A stretch of DNA of 64,000 nt from Bradyrhizobium stylosanthis (GCF_001641335.1 NZ_LVEM01000001.1:904580-968579), one strand, 5' to 3'; positions 24,354 to 34,706 are shown, counted from the first letter of the stretch. Notes: generated by a model from the letters alone, not told the origin. Translations and numbers: made by a program.

Positions 24354-24625
24354 CGAACGTCTCGTCCGATCGCCCGAGATTGGTCTTCTGCATTCTAGTC
24401 CGCGGGCCGGAAACCGGCAACGAAACATATGCGGCTGCGGCTCGCGTCGGTGAGAAGCCGGGGCGATTGCGCCATGCTTCAAAACGCACTCCGAATTTCA
24501 AACGCGATAAACCAATCAGTAGGAATTAGTCCGCCCCGATTTTCGCGGCTCTGATTTGTTCTTTGAGAACGAAGTGGAGTCAGATGCGGAACGAAAGCTG
24601 ACGGCGCCGAGGCGCGACGCCATCG

Positions 24626-25201
24626 CTACGGTACGATCGCATCGTAGGCGCGCTCAGGCGGCAGTCCGGCTTCAGCCTGATCCAGCTTGTTCTCCTTCAC
24701 CAGATCATGAATCGTGCGGGCGAGGTCCGTGACATCGGTGATCTTCCGAATCCATTGGCTGGCATAGAGGGGCACCGCCGCTTCACCGAGCCCGATCTGA
24801 ATGGCGCGGTGGGGCAGCGGTCGAAGATGAAGGTCTCGTTCCGGGTCCCACTGAATCCGCACAGGCGAGTTGGTCTTCAGCCTGATCCAATCCTCCTCGT
24901 TCATGGTGGGATCGGGTTTGCTGGGGCAGGTATTTTCCAGGGCCCAGTGAAATCCCTCGCGGCTGATGTCTATCGCGAGGATCCGGCGCTGGCCCGCGTC
25001 CTTGTAGCTCCAGCCGCTGCGATACATCATCCAGAGAAAGGACGGCTTTATCCACGTCATGCGGTTGAGCTTGAAGGGAGGAGAAACGAACGTGCCTCGT
25101 GCCAGGGCCGCATCCGCGATTTCGTCGCCATAGGCCTGGTAGACCCGTATCGTTTGTTCGTCATAGACGGCCCTGATCTGCCGTTCGGGAACATCATTCA
25201 T
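24626..25201 (-). CDS. DUF4291 family protein
   Basis: 191 residues from ATG 25201. The N-terminus RQIRAVYDEQTIRVYQAYGDEIADAA and the block RMTWIKPSFLWMMYRSGW are, from memory, the diagnostic parts of DUF4291. The family occurs widely in bacteria and some fungi and has no settled function. The next gene on the same strand upstream is a lipoprotein, 65 bp away. Confidence 0.88.
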   Translation of the reverse strand: MNDVPERQIRAVYDEQTIRVYQAYGDEIADAALARGTFVSPPFKLNRMTWIKPSFLWMMYRSGWSYKDAGQRRILAIDISREGFHWALENTCPSKPDPTMNEEDWIRLKTNSPVRIQWDPERDLHLRPLPHRAIQIGLGEAAVPLYASQWIRKITDVTDLARTIHDLVKENKLDQAEAGLPPERAYDAIVP

Positions 25202-25266
25202 GGTCGGTCGCGCGCTTGTTCTCAATGGTTGGTGCCGGCATCAATCCGACGTCGTCGGCCGGGAGG

Positions 25267-25737
25267 CTAACTCGGTGTGGCCGGAAGCGGGCGCTCGAAC
25301 TCGATTTCCGGGAAAGGGCTGTAGACGCGATCGGAATTGCAACTGATCAAGGCGACTTCCTTGCGCGCGCGCAGGTCGGTTGTGAGCTGACGATGCGTGA
25401 ATGCGAACCAGTTGACCGCTGGCTCCGCAGCGTATTTGTCGGCATTACGCCCCCGGAAGCGGAAGCGCACGCAGACAGCGGCAACTGTGCCGCCTCCCAG
25501 GAGATTTCCGAATTGCGCCTGCGCATTGGAGATTTGCGCCTCCCGGATGCCCGTGAGGCCGTAGACCTGCGTCATCATCACGAATTCGCGCTTGAGTATC
25601 GCGCGGTAGTCGTCGGGCAGGTGGGTGGCAAGCTTGCTGCGTTCGGATTCCCGCTGCTCCGCCGATAACTCCTGCGAGGTCGTATTGCAGCCTGCGCAGG
25701 CCAGAAGCGTCATGACTACGAAGATGCGTCCCCACAT
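25267..25737 (-). CDS. Small lipoprotein of unknown function
   Basis: 156 residues. The N-terminus MWGRIFVVMTLLACAGCN is a lipoprotein signal with two possible lipobox cysteines, C14 (LLAC) and C17 (CAGC). The mature part starts with NTTSQELSAEQRESERSK and contains HLPDDYRAILKREF and AAVCVRFRFRGRNADKY. Two further Cys may form a disulfide. I do not recognise the domain. The protein likely sits in the inner leaflet of the outer membrane. Confidence 0.75.
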   Translation of the reverse strand: MWGRIFVVMTLLACAGCNTTSQELSAEQRESERSKLATHLPDDYRAILKREFVMMTQVYGLTGIREAQISNAQAQFGNLLGGGTVAAVCVRFRFRGRNADKYAAEPAVNWFAFTHRQLTTDLRARKEVALISCNSDRVYSPFPEIEFERPLPATPS

Positions 25738-25848
25738 GATTCGACCCCAAGCCTGTCCGGGAATTTTCTAGGACAACCTCAGAACGATGGCAATGAAGAC
25801 GCAACCGGCGCTATCGCGAGAGCACGATGTGGCGCGTGCCGGCCGATC

Positions 25849-26826
25849 TCACGCTGTCCGCTCCATCCGCCGTGCACGATACGCCTGCGGAGACATCAGG
25901 GTCAGCTTGCGGAACGCCTTGCGAAAGCTGCTCTCGTCCTCGTAACCGGCGGCGCGCGCGATGGTCTTGACCGGTTGCGCCGTCGTCTCCAGCAGCGTGC
26001 GTGCCTGCTCGACGCGGCGGCGCATGATGAAGGCTCGCGGCGGCTCGTGCGTGAGCTCCTGGAACTTCCGGTTCAGCGTGCGTTCGCTCAATCCGAGCGC
26101 GCCGGCGAGGCGCTTCACCGTCATCGGGCTCTTGCCGGCGCGGCGCACCAGCAGGTCCGCCCTGGTCAGCAGCGGGTCCTGCGACAGCAGATAGCCGACG
26201 GGCATGAAGATCGACTGGGTGCGCTGCGCGGTGTCGATGACGACGTAGTCCGCGCACAGTTTTGCGATCTCCTTGCCGTCGACCATCTCGATCAGGCGGA
26301 GCAGGAGGTCGACCCACGACATCGGTCCGGCCGCGCAGACGATGCGGTCGGTCGCGGTGATGACGGCGTCTGGCGCGAGATCGATCGCGGGATGACGCTG
26401 CCGCAGCTCGCCCTGCAGCCACCAGGTGATCGTGGCGCGGCGGTTGTCGAGCAGGCCCGCGCCTGCGAGCAGGAACACGCCGCTGCAGAAGGCGCCGATC
26501 AGGCGGCCGTTCGCGTGCTGCTGCCGCAGCCAGGCCCCGGCGCGGGCATATTGCCGTTGCAGCCGGGCGGCCGTGACGTGATCGACGAGATTGCCGGGGA
26601 CGAGGATCGCATCGAAGCTGCTGCGTCTGCCGATCGCGCCATCGACCGCGACGATCTGGCCGCCGCCGGCGCGCACGGCCTTGCCGTCGAGCGACAGCGT
26701 CTGCCAGGCGAAGCGGGATTTTGCGCCGCTCTGCTGCATCACGTGGTTGGCGAGCGACAGGACGTCGGCGATGCCGGCGATCGCCGAATGCATGCAGCCT
26801 TCCAGCGCCAGAATGGCGAGCTTCAT
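25849..26826 (-). CDS. GlxA-type transcriptional regulator (DJ-1/PfpI domain plus AraC HTH)
   Basis: 325 residues. The N-terminal DJ-1/PfpI-like domain (about 1-190) has the nucleophile-elbow Cys in IGAFCSGVFLLAGAG, though such domains usually sense ligands rather than catalyse. The C-terminal AraC domain (about 225-320) has two HTH motifs, SPMTVKRLAGALGLSERTLNRKFQ and QPVKTIARAAGYEDESSFRKAFRKLTLMSPQAYR. It is divergent from the tautomerase gene across 152 bp and is the natural candidate to control it. The ligand is unknown. Confidence 0.92.
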   Translation of the reverse strand: MKLAILALEGCMHSAIAGIADVLSLANHVMQQSGAKSRFAWQTLSLDGKAVRAGGGQIVAVDGAIGRRSSFDAILVPGNLVDHVTAARLQRQYARAGAWLRQQHANGRLIGAFCSGVFLLAGAGLLDNRRATITWWLQGELRQRHPAIDLAPDAVITATDRIVCAAGPMSWVDLLLRLIEMVDGKEIAKLCADYVVIDTAQRTQSIFMPVGYLLSQDPLLTRADLLVRRAGKSPMTVKRLAGALGLSERTLNRKFQELTHEPPRAFIMRRRVEQARTLLETTAQPVKTIARAAGYEDESSFRKAFRKLTLMSPQAYRARRMERTA

Positions 26827-26978
26827 TGGGACCTCCAGGCAGACGCGATGATCCTAGCCGATGGCCGCGTGGACCGAGTGGCTGAAATTGCCCGATCTCT
26901 GGCTTATCCGCCACTGCCTTGCCGGGCAACCCGGGTGCAAATTCGCGGCGTCGTCACCCGACATGATTGGAGAAAGAC

Positions 26979-27236
26979 ATGCCTTACGTCACCATTTCCA
27001 CCGTCCGCGGCATCCTCGACGCCGCGCAGAAGAAGTCGCTGCTCGAGCGGATCACCGACCTGATGGTCGAGGTCGAAGGGCAGGGCAATGCGGACTTCCG
27101 CCGCAACGTCTGGGTCAGGATCGAGGAGCAGGAGCCCTCGCACTGGTCGCTCGGCGGCATGCAGCCGACGCCTGACGTCATCGCCGGCACGTTCGGGGCG
27201 ATCGGCGCGGATGGCATGCGCGTCTCGCGGTCGTAG
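26979..27236 (+). CDS. 4-oxalocrotonate tautomerase family protein
   Basis: 85 residues from ATG 26979 with GGAGAAAG upstream. After removal of Met the N-terminal residue is Pro, the catalytic base of the tautomerase superfamily (PYVTISTVRG). KKSLLERITDLMVEVEGQ is the following helix, and RNVWVRIEE holds an Arg of the active-site strand. At 85 residues it is a little longer than the usual 62-residue 4-OT monomer. It is divergent from a GlxA-type regulator that may control it. Confidence 0.87.
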   Translation: MPYVTISTVRGILDAAQKKSLLERITDLMVEVEGQGNADFRRNVWVRIEEQEPSHWSLGGMQPTPDVIAGTFGAIGADGMRVSRS

Positions 27237-27375
27237 CAGCACATCGCGCGCGGGCGGATCGGCCGAAGGCATGGTCCGCCCCGTGCTCAATCTGCCTGCG
27301 GGGCGATCTCCATTGCATTGCACAACGACAACGGCGTGCACGCGACCGCATTGAGGTTCGAAAGACGCGCACCAT

Positions 27376-28782
27376 ATGTTCTGCAAGGGAGCCCGTGCCG
27401 TGCAGACCATGAAGGCGGCCCTCGTTGCGGCGATCAGCGCCGCGGCTTTGATCTGCAGCCTCCTTCCCGGCCTGGCGGAGGAGGGACGCCGTTTTGCATT
27501 GATTGTATCGATCGACGGGGCCATTGGCCCTGCGTCGGCCAGCTACGTGAAGGAGGCCTTGGCCACGGCGAGCGAACGGCGTGCCGAGGTCGTGCTTCTG
27601 AGAATGAACACGCCTGGCGGTCTCAATTCCAGCATGCGCGAGATCATTGCGGATGTGCTTGCCTCGCCCATCCCTGTCGTCGGCTACGTTGCTCCTTCCG
27701 GCGCCCACGCGGCGAGCGCCGGGACCTATATCCTTTATGCGACCCATATCGCGGCGATGGCGCCAGGCACCAATATCGGTGCCGCGACGCCGGTGCAGAT
27801 TGGCGGGCCGCTGCCGGGGCTGCCGAGCGGCACGCCCGACAAGGATGGCAAAGACAAGAAGGATGAGCCGAAGGACGCGATGACGGCGAAGGTGACGAAT
27901 GATGCCGTCGCCTTCATCCGCAGCCTCGCGGAGCTGCGCAACCGGAACGCGGACTGGGCCGAGAAGGCAGTCCGTGAGGCTGCCACGCTCTCCGCCAACG
28001 GTGCGCTCGAGGCTCATGCCATCGAGCTCGTCGCGCGCGACCAGGCTGAATTGCTGCGGCAGCTCGATGGTCGTGTGGTGGAGGTTGCAGGCGGTAAGAC
28101 GCAACGCCTCGCGACGAAGGATGCCGTCGTCGAAGCCGTCGACCCCGGACGGATATCCCGCTTCCTGGCGGTCATCACCGATCCGAACGTGGCGTTCATT
28201 CTCCTGATGGTCGGCATCTACGGCCTGATCTTCGAGTTCATGTCGCCCGGTGCCGTCGCCCCCGGCGTCGTCGGCGCGATCTGCCTGCTGATCGGCCTCT
28301 ATGCGCTCAATCTGCTGCCCATCAACTATGCCGGGCTCGCCCTGATGCTGGTCGGACTCGTGCTTCTCACCATCGAAGCCTTCAACCCGACAGTGGTGAT
28401 CGGCCTCGGAGGGATCATCGCTTTCGTGCTGGGAGCCATGATGCTCTTCAGGGGCGAGGCGCCCGGCTACCAGCTGTCGTGGTGGGTGATCGGCATTGCA
28501 GCGGCCGTGTTCACCGGCTTTGCCCTGGTCGTGCTCAGTTCGCTCCGGCGCGTCCGCAAGGCTCCTGCACGGGTCGGCGCGCAGGCCATGCGCGGCTTGC
28601 CCGCCAAGGTTCTCGACTGGAACGGAAACGAAGGTCACGTCTTCGCCCATGGTGAGCGCTGGCAGGCGCGCGGCGCCGAAACGTTCAAGCCCGGAGAGAC
28701 CGGCGAAATCGCCGACGTCGTCGATCTGACGCTGCTGATACGGCGCACACCCGCCCGAACCGGCGAGGGAGGCACATCATGA
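27376..28782 (+). CDS. NfeD long-form protein: ClpP-class membrane serine protease with NfeD domain
   Basis: 468 residues (457 if ATG 27409, directly before the signal peptide [19 protein letters not shown], is used). The N-terminal ClpP-like domain carries the Ser of the Ser-Lys dyad in [14 protein letters not shown], with the Lys expected in the [11 protein letters not shown] region. A charged insert ([13 protein letters not shown]) follows the protease core. Several membrane helices and a C-terminal OB-fold NfeD domain ([27 protein letters not shown]) complete it. Long NfeD proteins pair with stomatins, and the slipin gene follows with an ATGA overlap. Confidence 0.9.
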   Translation: MFCKGARAVQTMKAALVAAISAAALICSLLPGLAEEGRRFALIVSIDGAIGPASASYVKEALATASERRAEVVLLRMNTPGGLNSSMREIIADVLASPIPVVGYVAPSGAHAASAGTYILYATHIAAMAPGTNIGAATPVQIGGPLPGLPSGTPDKDGKDKKDEPKDAMTAKVTNDAVAFIRSLAELRNRNADWAEKAVREAATLSANGALEAHAIELVARDQAELLRQLDGRVVEVAGGKTQRLATKDAVVEAVDPGRISRFLAVITDPNVAFILLMVGIYGLIFEFMSPGAVAPGVVGAICLLIGLYALNLLPINYAGLALMLVGLVLLTIEAFNPTVVIGLGGIIAFVLGAMMLFRGEAPGYQLSWWVIGIAAAVFTGFALVVLSSLRRVRKAPARVGAQAMRGLPAKVLDWNGNEGHVFAHGERWQARGAETFKPGETGEIADVVDLTLLIRRTPARTGEGGTS

Positions 28783-29540
28783 TGCTGGAATATCTGACGT
28801 ATGCGGCGCTTGCGCTGCTTGTCATCATGTTTCTATCCCAGGCCATTCGAATCCTGCGCGAATATGAGCGCGGAGTCATCTTTACACTCGGCCGCTTCAC
28901 CGGCGTGAAAGGACCGGGCCTCATCCTCCTCATTCCGGTCGTGCAGCAGCTCGTCAAGGTCGACCTCCGGGTGATGGTGCAGGTCGTGCCGCCGCAGGAC
29001 GTGATTTCGCGCGACAACGTCTCGGTCAAGGTCAATGCCGTTCTGTACTTCCGCATCGTCGACCCCGAACGGGCCATCATCAAGGTCGGCGATTACATGG
29101 CCGCGACCAGCCAGCTCGCCCAGACCACGCTGCGCTCGGTGCTCGGCAAGCACGAGCTCGACGAGATGCTTGCCGAGCGTGACAGGTTGAACGCGGATAT
29201 CCAGGAGATTCTGGACAAGCAGACCGACGTCTGGGGCATCAAGGTCACCGGCATCGAGATCAAGGACGTCGATATCAACGAAACCATGGTTCGCGCGATT
29301 GCCAAGCAGGCCGAGGCTGAGCGGTTGCGGCGGGCCAAGGTGATCAATGCGATGGGCGAGCAGCAGGCCGCCGAAAAGCTCGTCGAGGCCGGCCGGATTC
29401 TCGCGCAGGAGCCTCAGGCGATGCAGCTGCGTTATTTCGCAGCTCTGCACGACATCGCGGGCGAACGGTCATCGACCGTCGTGTTTCCGCTGCCGACGGG
29501 CTTGCTCGACCATTTCATGCCGCGGCGAGACAATCCATAG
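28779..29540 (+). CDS. Slipin (stomatin/prohibitin SPFH family)
   Basis: 253 residues: one N-terminal membrane segment ([19 protein letters not shown]), then the SPFH domain with [30 protein letters not shown] and VIPPQDV-type strand [27 protein letters not shown]. The C-terminal helix [25 protein letters not shown] drives oligomer formation. Slipins scaffold membrane microdomains and are substrates or partners of the NfeD protease in other prokaryotes. The start overlaps the NfeD stop codon by four bases, so the pair is co-translated. Confidence 0.94.
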   Translation: MMLEYLTYAALALLVIMFLSQAIRILREYERGVIFTLGRFTGVKGPGLILLIPVVQQLVKVDLRVMVQVVPPQDVISRDNVSVKVNAVLYFRIVDPERAIIKVGDYMAATSQLAQTTLRSVLGKHELDEMLAERDRLNADIQEILDKQTDVWGIKVTGIEIKDVDINETMVRAIAKQAEAERLRRAKVINAMGEQQAAEKLVEAGRILAQEPQAMQLRYFAALHDIAGERSSTVVFPLPTGLLDHFMPRRDNP

Positions 29541-29621
29541 CGACAGGCAGCAGGCCGACCCATCTTCGGCCTCAATGGGCGTATCGAATGTCGATCCCTA
29601 CTTAAACGGGAGGACAATTCG

Positions 29622-30761
29622 ATGATGACGCCTACCGCCAGTGCAGCCGGTCGCCGCCAAAGCTGGATTTCAATGCTCTCCATTCCCCTGTTCGCCCTCA
29701 CACTTTGGACGTGCGGGGGCGGGGCAGCAGTCCAGGCTGCGGAGCCCGGCAAGGACGCTTCGGCCGGCAGCCTGCCGCGCATTCTCGTGCTCGCGACGGG
29801 AGGCACGATCGCCGGCCAGGCCGACCCGCGTGCGACGGGCGCGTACAAATCCGGGCAGATCACCGGCGAGCAGCTCATGGCGTCGGTGCCGGGCCTGGAC
29901 AAGCTCGCCAAGATCAACGCCGAGCAGATCTCGTCGATCGGATCCCAGGACATGAACGACAAGGTCTGGTTCGCGCTGGCCCGCCGCATCCAGGACGCCT
30001 TCGACAAGAACGAGGCCGATGGGATCATCATCACCCACGGCACGGATACGCTGGAGGAGACCGCGTTCTTCCTCGACAATGTGGTACGCGGCGACAAGCC
30101 CGTGGTGATCGTCGGCTCGATGCGGCCGGCCACCGCGGTGAGCGCGGACGGCCCCGGCAATCTCTACGAGGCGGTCCAGGTCGCCGCCGATCCGCGCGCG
30201 CGCGGCCGCGGCGTGATGGCCGTGCTGAACGACAAGATCCAGGGCGCACGCTCGGTGACGAAGACCAACACCACGAGCATCGAGACCTTCGGCTCGCCCA
30301 ATGACGGGCCGATCGGTTATGTCGACACCGCCGGCGGCATCCGCTTCATGGCGCAGGCTCCGGGCTTTAGGCGCGCGACCTATCAGCTTCCGGCCGGCGA
30401 GCAATTGCCGCGCGTCGCGATCGTCTACTCGCACGCCAACATGGACGCCATTCCGATCGAGGATGCGATCTCGCACGGCGCCAAGGGCATCGTGCTGGCC
30501 GGCGTCGGCGACGGCAACACGTCGAAGGCCGCGCTCGACGCGCTCGAGGCCGCCGCGAAGAAGGGCATCGTCGTCGTCCGCTCCACGCGGGTGCGATCCG
30601 GCTTCGTCACGCGGAACGTCGAGGTCGACGACGACAAGAACGGCTTCGCCGTGTCGGAGGATCTCAATCCGCAGAAGGCGCGCGTGCTCACCCAATTGCT
30701 GATCGCGAGCGGCGTCACGGCGCCGGCCGATCTGCAGAAGGCGTTCACGGCGACGTGGTAG
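29622..30761 (+). CDS. ansB: Type II (periplasmic) L-asparaginase
   Basis: 379 residues. A signal peptide (ISMLSIPLFALTLWTCGGGAAVQAA) directs export. The first active-site block LATGGTIAGQAD and the second block IITHGTDTLEETAFF carry the catalytic Thr residues, Thr-Asp pair and Lys-containing MRPATAVSADGP part of the family. Periplasmic enzymes hydrolyse asparagine (and often glutamine) to aspartate and ammonia. The gene lies next to glnB-glnA, which fits nitrogen assimilation, although it is convergent with glnA. GGGAGGAC precedes the ATG. Confidence 0.92.
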   Translation: MMTPTASAAGRRQSWISMLSIPLFALTLWTCGGGAAVQAAEPGKDASAGSLPRILVLATGGTIAGQADPRATGAYKSGQITGEQLMASVPGLDKLAKINAEQISSIGSQDMNDKVWFALARRIQDAFDKNEADGIIITHGTDTLEETAFFLDNVVRGDKPVVIVGSMRPATAVSADGPGNLYEAVQVAADPRARGRGVMAVLNDKIQGARSVTKTNTTSIETFGSPNDGPIGYVDTAGGIRFMAQAPGFRRATYQLPAGEQLPRVAIVYSHANMDAIPIEDAISHGAKGIVLAGVGDGNTSKAALDALEAAAKKGIVVVRSTRVRSGFVTRNVEVDDDKNGFAVSEDLNPQKARVLTQLLIASGVTAPADLQKAFTATW

Positions 30762-30769
30762 GGGCTGAG

Positions 30770-30850
30770 TAGGATGGGTAGAGCGCAGCGAAACCCATCG
30801 ACCTTGCGCGACGCAAGATGATGGGTTTCGCAAGGGCTCTACCCATCCTA
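30770..30850. repeat. Palindromic repeat, TAGGATGGGTAGAGC family (copy 1)
   Basis: The ends TAGGATGGGTAGAGC and GCTCTACCCATCCTA are perfect inverted repeats; inside, GCGAAACCCATC pairs with GATGGGTTTCGC. A second copy is at 34707-34787. It lies directly after the asparaginase stop. Confidence 0.85.
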
Positions 30851-30865
30851 CGATCCCCCAAAGCG

Positions 30866-30893
30866 AAAAGGCGCCCCTTTCGGGGCGCCTTTT
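30866..30893. terminator. Bidirectional rho-independent terminator between ansB and glnA
   Basis: AAAAGGCGCCCC-TTT-CGGGGCGCCTTTT is a long symmetric stem with A tract on the left and T tract on the right. It can therefore end transcription from ansB on the plus strand and glnA on the minus strand. Confidence 0.9.
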
Positions 30894-30917
30894 GCCTGTC
30901 TCGTCCTGTTCGAACGC

Positions 30918-32327
30918 TTAGTTCGAATAGTACATCTCGAACTCGACCGGGTGCGGGGTCATCTCGAAGCGGGCGACTTCGGTCATCTTCAGCTCGATGT
31001 AAGCGTCGATGAAGTCGTCGTCGAACACGCCGCCGTTCTTGAGGAAGCCGCGGTCCTTGTCGAGATTTTCCAGCGCCTCGCGGAGCGAGCCGCAGACGGT
31101 CGGGATCTGCTTCAGCTCTTCCTTCGGCAGGTCGTAGAGGTCCTTGTCCATCGCCGGACCCGGATCGATCTTGTTCTTGATGCCGTCGAGGCCGGCCATC
31201 AGCATCGCGGCGAAGCCGAGATAGGGGTTGGCCATCGGATCGGGGAAGCGCACCTCGACACGCTTGGCCTTCGGCGAAGCGGTGTAGGGGATGCGGCAGG
31301 AGGCCGAGCGGTTGCGCGCGGAGTAGGCGAGCAGCACGGGGGCCTCATAGCCCGGGACCAGACGCTTGTAGGAGTTGGTCGACGGGTTGGTGAAGGCGTT
31401 GATCGCCTTGGCGTGCTTGATGATGCCGCCGATGTAGTGCAGGCAGGTCTCCGACAGGTCGGCGTACTTGTTGCCGGCGAACACCGGCTTGCCGTCCTTC
31501 CAGATAGACTGGTGCACGTGCATGCCCGAGCCGTTGTCGCCGTAGATCGGCTTCGGCATGAAGGTGGCGGTCTTGCCGTAGATGTGCGCGACCTGGTGGA
31601 TGCAGTACTTGTAGATCTGCATGTGGTCGGCCATCAGCGTCAGCGTGTCGAACTTCATGCCGAGCTCATGCTGGGCGGACGCGACCTCGTGGTGGTGCTT
31701 CTCGACCTTGACGCCCATCTTGGCCATGGCGCCAAGCATCTCCGAGCGCATGTCCTGCACCGAGTCCTGCGGCGGGACCGGGAAGTAGCCGCCCTTGGTG
31801 CGGATGCGGTGGCCGAGATTGCCGCCTTCATACTCGGTGTCGGAGTTGGTGGGCAGCTCCGACGAGTCGAGCCGGAAGCCGGTCTTGTAGGGCTCGGCCG
31901 AATAGCGCACGTCGTCGAATACGAAGAACTCGGCTTCGGGACCGACGAACACGCTGTCGCCCACGCCCATCGACTTCACCATGGCTTCCGCCTTCTTGGC
32001 GATGCCGCGGGGGTCGCGGTTGTAGGGCTCGCCGGTGGTCGGCTCGAGCACGTCGCAGGTGATGACCATCGTGGTCTCGGCGAAGAACGGGTCGATCGTC
32101 GCGGTCACCGGATCGGGCATCAGGCACATGTCGGACTCGTTGATCGCCTTCCAGCCAGCGATCGAGGAGCCGTCGAACATCGTTCCTTCGGCGAAAATGT
32201 CCTCATCGATCATGCTGACGTCGAACGTGACGTGCTGCCACTTGCCGCGCGGATCGGTGAAGCGCAGGTCGACGTACTTAACGTCGTTGTCCTTGATCGA
32301 TTTCAGGACGTCTTTGGCGGTCTTCAT
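30918..32327 (-). CDS. glnA: Glutamine synthetase type I (GSI)
   Basis: 469 residues, the standard length of the adenylylated GSI-beta class. It makes glutamine from glutamate, ammonia and ATP as a dodecamer. Visible blocks are the N-terminal [25 protein letters not shown] (latch region), [15 protein letters not shown] metal block [29 protein letters not shown], and the ATP/glutamate block [10 protein letters not shown]. The adenylylation Tyr is in DLYDLPKEE near residue 398, so GlnE-type control is expected. It lies 150 bp downstream of glnB on the same strand. Confidence 0.98.
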   Translation of the reverse strand: MKTAKDVLKSIKDNDVKYVDLRFTDPRGKWQHVTFDVSMIDEDIFAEGTMFDGSSIAGWKAINESDMCLMPDPVTATIDPFFAETTMVITCDVLEPTTGEPYNRDPRGIAKKAEAMVKSMGVGDSVFVGPEAEFFVFDDVRYSAEPYKTGFRLDSSELPTNSDTEYEGGNLGHRIRTKGGYFPVPPQDSVQDMRSEMLGAMAKMGVKVEKHHHEVASAQHELGMKFDTLTLMADHMQIYKYCIHQVAHIYGKTATFMPKPIYGDNGSGMHVHQSIWKDGKPVFAGNKYADLSETCLHYIGGIIKHAKAINAFTNPSTNSYKRLVPGYEAPVLLAYSARNRSASCRIPYTASPKAKRVEVRFPDPMANPYLGFAAMLMAGLDGIKNKIDPGPAMDKDLYDLPKEELKQIPTVCGSLREALENLDKDRGFLKNGGVFDDDFIDAYIELKMTEVARFEMTPHPVEFEMYYSN

Positions 32328-32477
32328 GCATACCCCTTTTGGCTCTGCGGGTCGGTTTCCAGGTGAGCAGATTCGTTCTCGCTTTCGGCGAGTTGGCGCA
32401 ACCGCACAAACGAAATCAGGCCGCCGAAGCAGCCTTTTTTCTTTCAGAGTGTCGCAAAATTCGGGATAGCACCCGGC

Positions 32478-32873
<396 letters not shown>

Positions 32874-32986
32874 TCACGCACGATCGTGTCTTCGGTATGC
32901 CGGGATGCCTGACCAGCCCGACAACGACGGCCAGCCACACCCTGATAAATGCCAGCGAGCACGACAAACCGAAGCGGCTTCCTCGA

Positions 32987-33003
32987 AAGCAGGGTCTATG
33001 CCA
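32987..33003 (-). promoter_or_regulatory. Sigma-54 (-24/-12) promoter of glnB-glnA
   Basis: Read on the minus strand the site is TGGCATAGACCCTGCTT. The GG and GC are separated by exactly ten bases, and TGGCA and TGCTT agree with the -24/-12 consensus (TGGCAC-N5-TTGCT). Transcription would start about 12 bases downstream, giving a leader of about 160 bases. As I recall, glnB of B. japonicum is known to use an NtrC-dependent promoter beside a second one. Confidence 0.75.
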
Positions 33004-33150
33004 AGTTGCAAATGCCCTGATTATTGGAGCGTTATCAGCCTTTTAACTGGCAACTCTGATAGGTGGAGCCGACCGGCTCAAAATACCGCAGACTACGAAA
33101 TAGGCAAACGGTTCAATATCTGTGCAGATCGTTGTTCCGTAAGCCCAGTC

Positions 33151-33165
33151 GGCACGGATCGTGCC
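33151..33165. promoter_or_regulatory. GC-rich dyad, possible NtrC-type enhancer or nnrD operator
   Basis: GGCACG-GAT-CGTGCC has perfect 6-bp arms. It is about 150 bp upstream of the glnB sigma-54 site, where NtrC enhancers usually sit, and carries the GCAC/GTGC halves of NtrC sites. The half-site spacing is two bases shorter than in enteric sites. It is also only 33 bp upstream of the nnrD start, so it could serve that gene instead. Confidence 0.35.
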
Positions 33166-33197
33166 TGTTGAAAAGGCGTTTGGACCAGGGAAGTGGC

Positions 33198-34697
33198 ATG
33201 GAAGTACTGACCAACGCTGAAATGCAGCGCGCGGACCAGCTCAGTATTGCGGCAGGCACGCCCGGCTTCAAACTGATGCTGAGCGCCGGGCAAGCGGTCG
33301 CGGAGGCCGCCAACGCGCTGGTGGAGGAGGGGCCGATTCTGATCGTGGCCGGCCCCGGCAACAATGGCGGCGACGGTTTTGTCGCAGCCGCCGAGCTCGC
33401 CGCGCAAGGGCGCGAGGTCTCGGTGATCCTGATGTGCGAGCGCGACCAGCTCCAGGGCGATGCGGCCTCCGCCGCGCGCGGCTGGAAGCATCCCGTGCTG
33501 CCGTTCAATCCTCAGGCGATCGGAAGGCCCGCGCTGATCATCGATGCGCTGTTCGGCGCCGGCCTCGGCCGCCCCGTCGAGGGCGAGGCGCGGGAGATGA
33601 TCGAGGCGATCAATGCCAATGGTGCGCCCGTGCTCGCGGTCGACCTGCCGAGCGGCATCAACGGCACCAGCGCGGCAATGATGGGCGTTGCGGTCAACGC
33701 CGCCGAGACCGTCACCTTCTTCCGCAAGAAGCCGGCCCATTTGCTGCTGCCCGGCCGGATGCATTGCGGCCGCGTTCGCGTCGCCGACATCGGTATCGAC
33801 GCGCAGGTGCTGGAGGAGATCAGGCCGGGGGTATTCGAGAACGATCCGGATTTCTGGGGCGCAGCGTTTCCGGTGCCGCTGATCGACGGGCACAAATACG
33901 CGCGCGGACACGTGCTCGCGGTCTCCGGCGATGCGGCCGCGACCGGCGCGGCGCGGCTTGCCGCGCGCGGCGCGCTGCGGTCCGGTGCCGGGCTGGTGAC
34001 GCTCGCCACCCCGCGCGATGCGCTCGCGATCAATGCCGCCGCGCTTACCGCAGTGATGGTGCGTCCCGTCGATACCGCGGTCGAGTTCGGCAAGCTGCTC
34101 GGCGACAGGCGCTACAACACCTGCATCATCGGTCCCGGCACCGGGGTCGGCGATCGCACCTGCGACATGGTCCACACCGCGCTCACCGCGCAGCGGCACC
34201 TGGTGCTGGATGCGGACGCGCTGACGAGCTTTGCCGCAAATCCTGAGCGCCTGTTCGAATCGATCAAATCCTCTGGGGACAATGCGGTGGTGCTGACGCC
34301 GCACGAGGGCGAATTTCCGCGCCTGTTCTCCGACCTCAGCAACAAGCATCCGGGCCGCTCCAAGCTCGAGCGCGTGCGCGCTGCCGCCGAGCGCTCCGGC
34401 GCAGTGGTGCTCCTGAAGGGGCCGGATACCACCATCGCCGCGCCAGATGGCCGCACCACCATCGCCGCGAACGCGCCGCCCTGGCTCGCCACCGCCGGCG
34501 CCGGCGACGTGCTGTCCGGCATCATCGCTGGTCTCCTGGCGCAGGGCGTTCCGGCGTTCGAGGCCGCCAGCATCGGCGTCTGGATGCACGGCGAGGCCGC
34601 GACCGAGGCCGGGCCGGGGCTGATTGCGGAGGACCTGACCGAGACACTGCCGGCCGTGCACCGGCGCATCTACGATGCGCTGGGGGTGGAGTACTAG
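33198..34697 (+). CDS. nnrD: Bifunctional NAD(P)H-hydrate repair enzyme (epimerase plus dehydratase)
   Basis: 499 residues from ATG 33198; an upstream in-frame extension to 33063 runs through the intergenic region. The N-terminal YjeF-N domain (about 1-210) has the epimerase block VAGPGNNGGDGFVAAAEL and VDLPSGINGTSA. The C-terminal ribokinase-like domain (about 220-499) has GPGTGVGD, VLTPHEGEFPRLF and the catalytic anion-hole block ATAGAGDVLSGIIAG. It repairs damaged NAD(P)HX using ADP or ATP. This fused arrangement is usual in bacteria (also called nnr/yjeF). It is divergent from glnB. Confidence 0.95.
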   Translation: MEVLTNAEMQRADQLSIAAGTPGFKLMLSAGQAVAEAANALVEEGPILIVAGPGNNGGDGFVAAAELAAQGREVSVILMCERDQLQGDAASAARGWKHPVLPFNPQAIGRPALIIDALFGAGLGRPVEGEAREMIEAINANGAPVLAVDLPSGINGTSAAMMGVAVNAAETVTFFRKKPAHLLLPGRMHCGRVRVADIGIDAQVLEEIRPGVFENDPDFWGAAFPVPLIDGHKYARGHVLAVSGDAAATGAARLAARGALRSGAGLVTLATPRDALAINAAALTAVMVRPVDTAVEFGKLLGDRRYNTCIIGPGTGVGDRTCDMVHTALTAQRHLVLDADALTSFAANPERLFESIKSSGDNAVVLTPHEGEFPRLFSDLSNKHPGRSKLERVRAAAERSGAVVLLKGPDTTIAAPDGRTTIAANAPPWLATAGAGDVLSGIIAGLLAQGVPAFEAASIGVWMHGEAATEAGPGLIAEDLTETLPAVHRRIYDALGVEY

Positions 34698-34706
34698 GCC
34701 GCCAGG

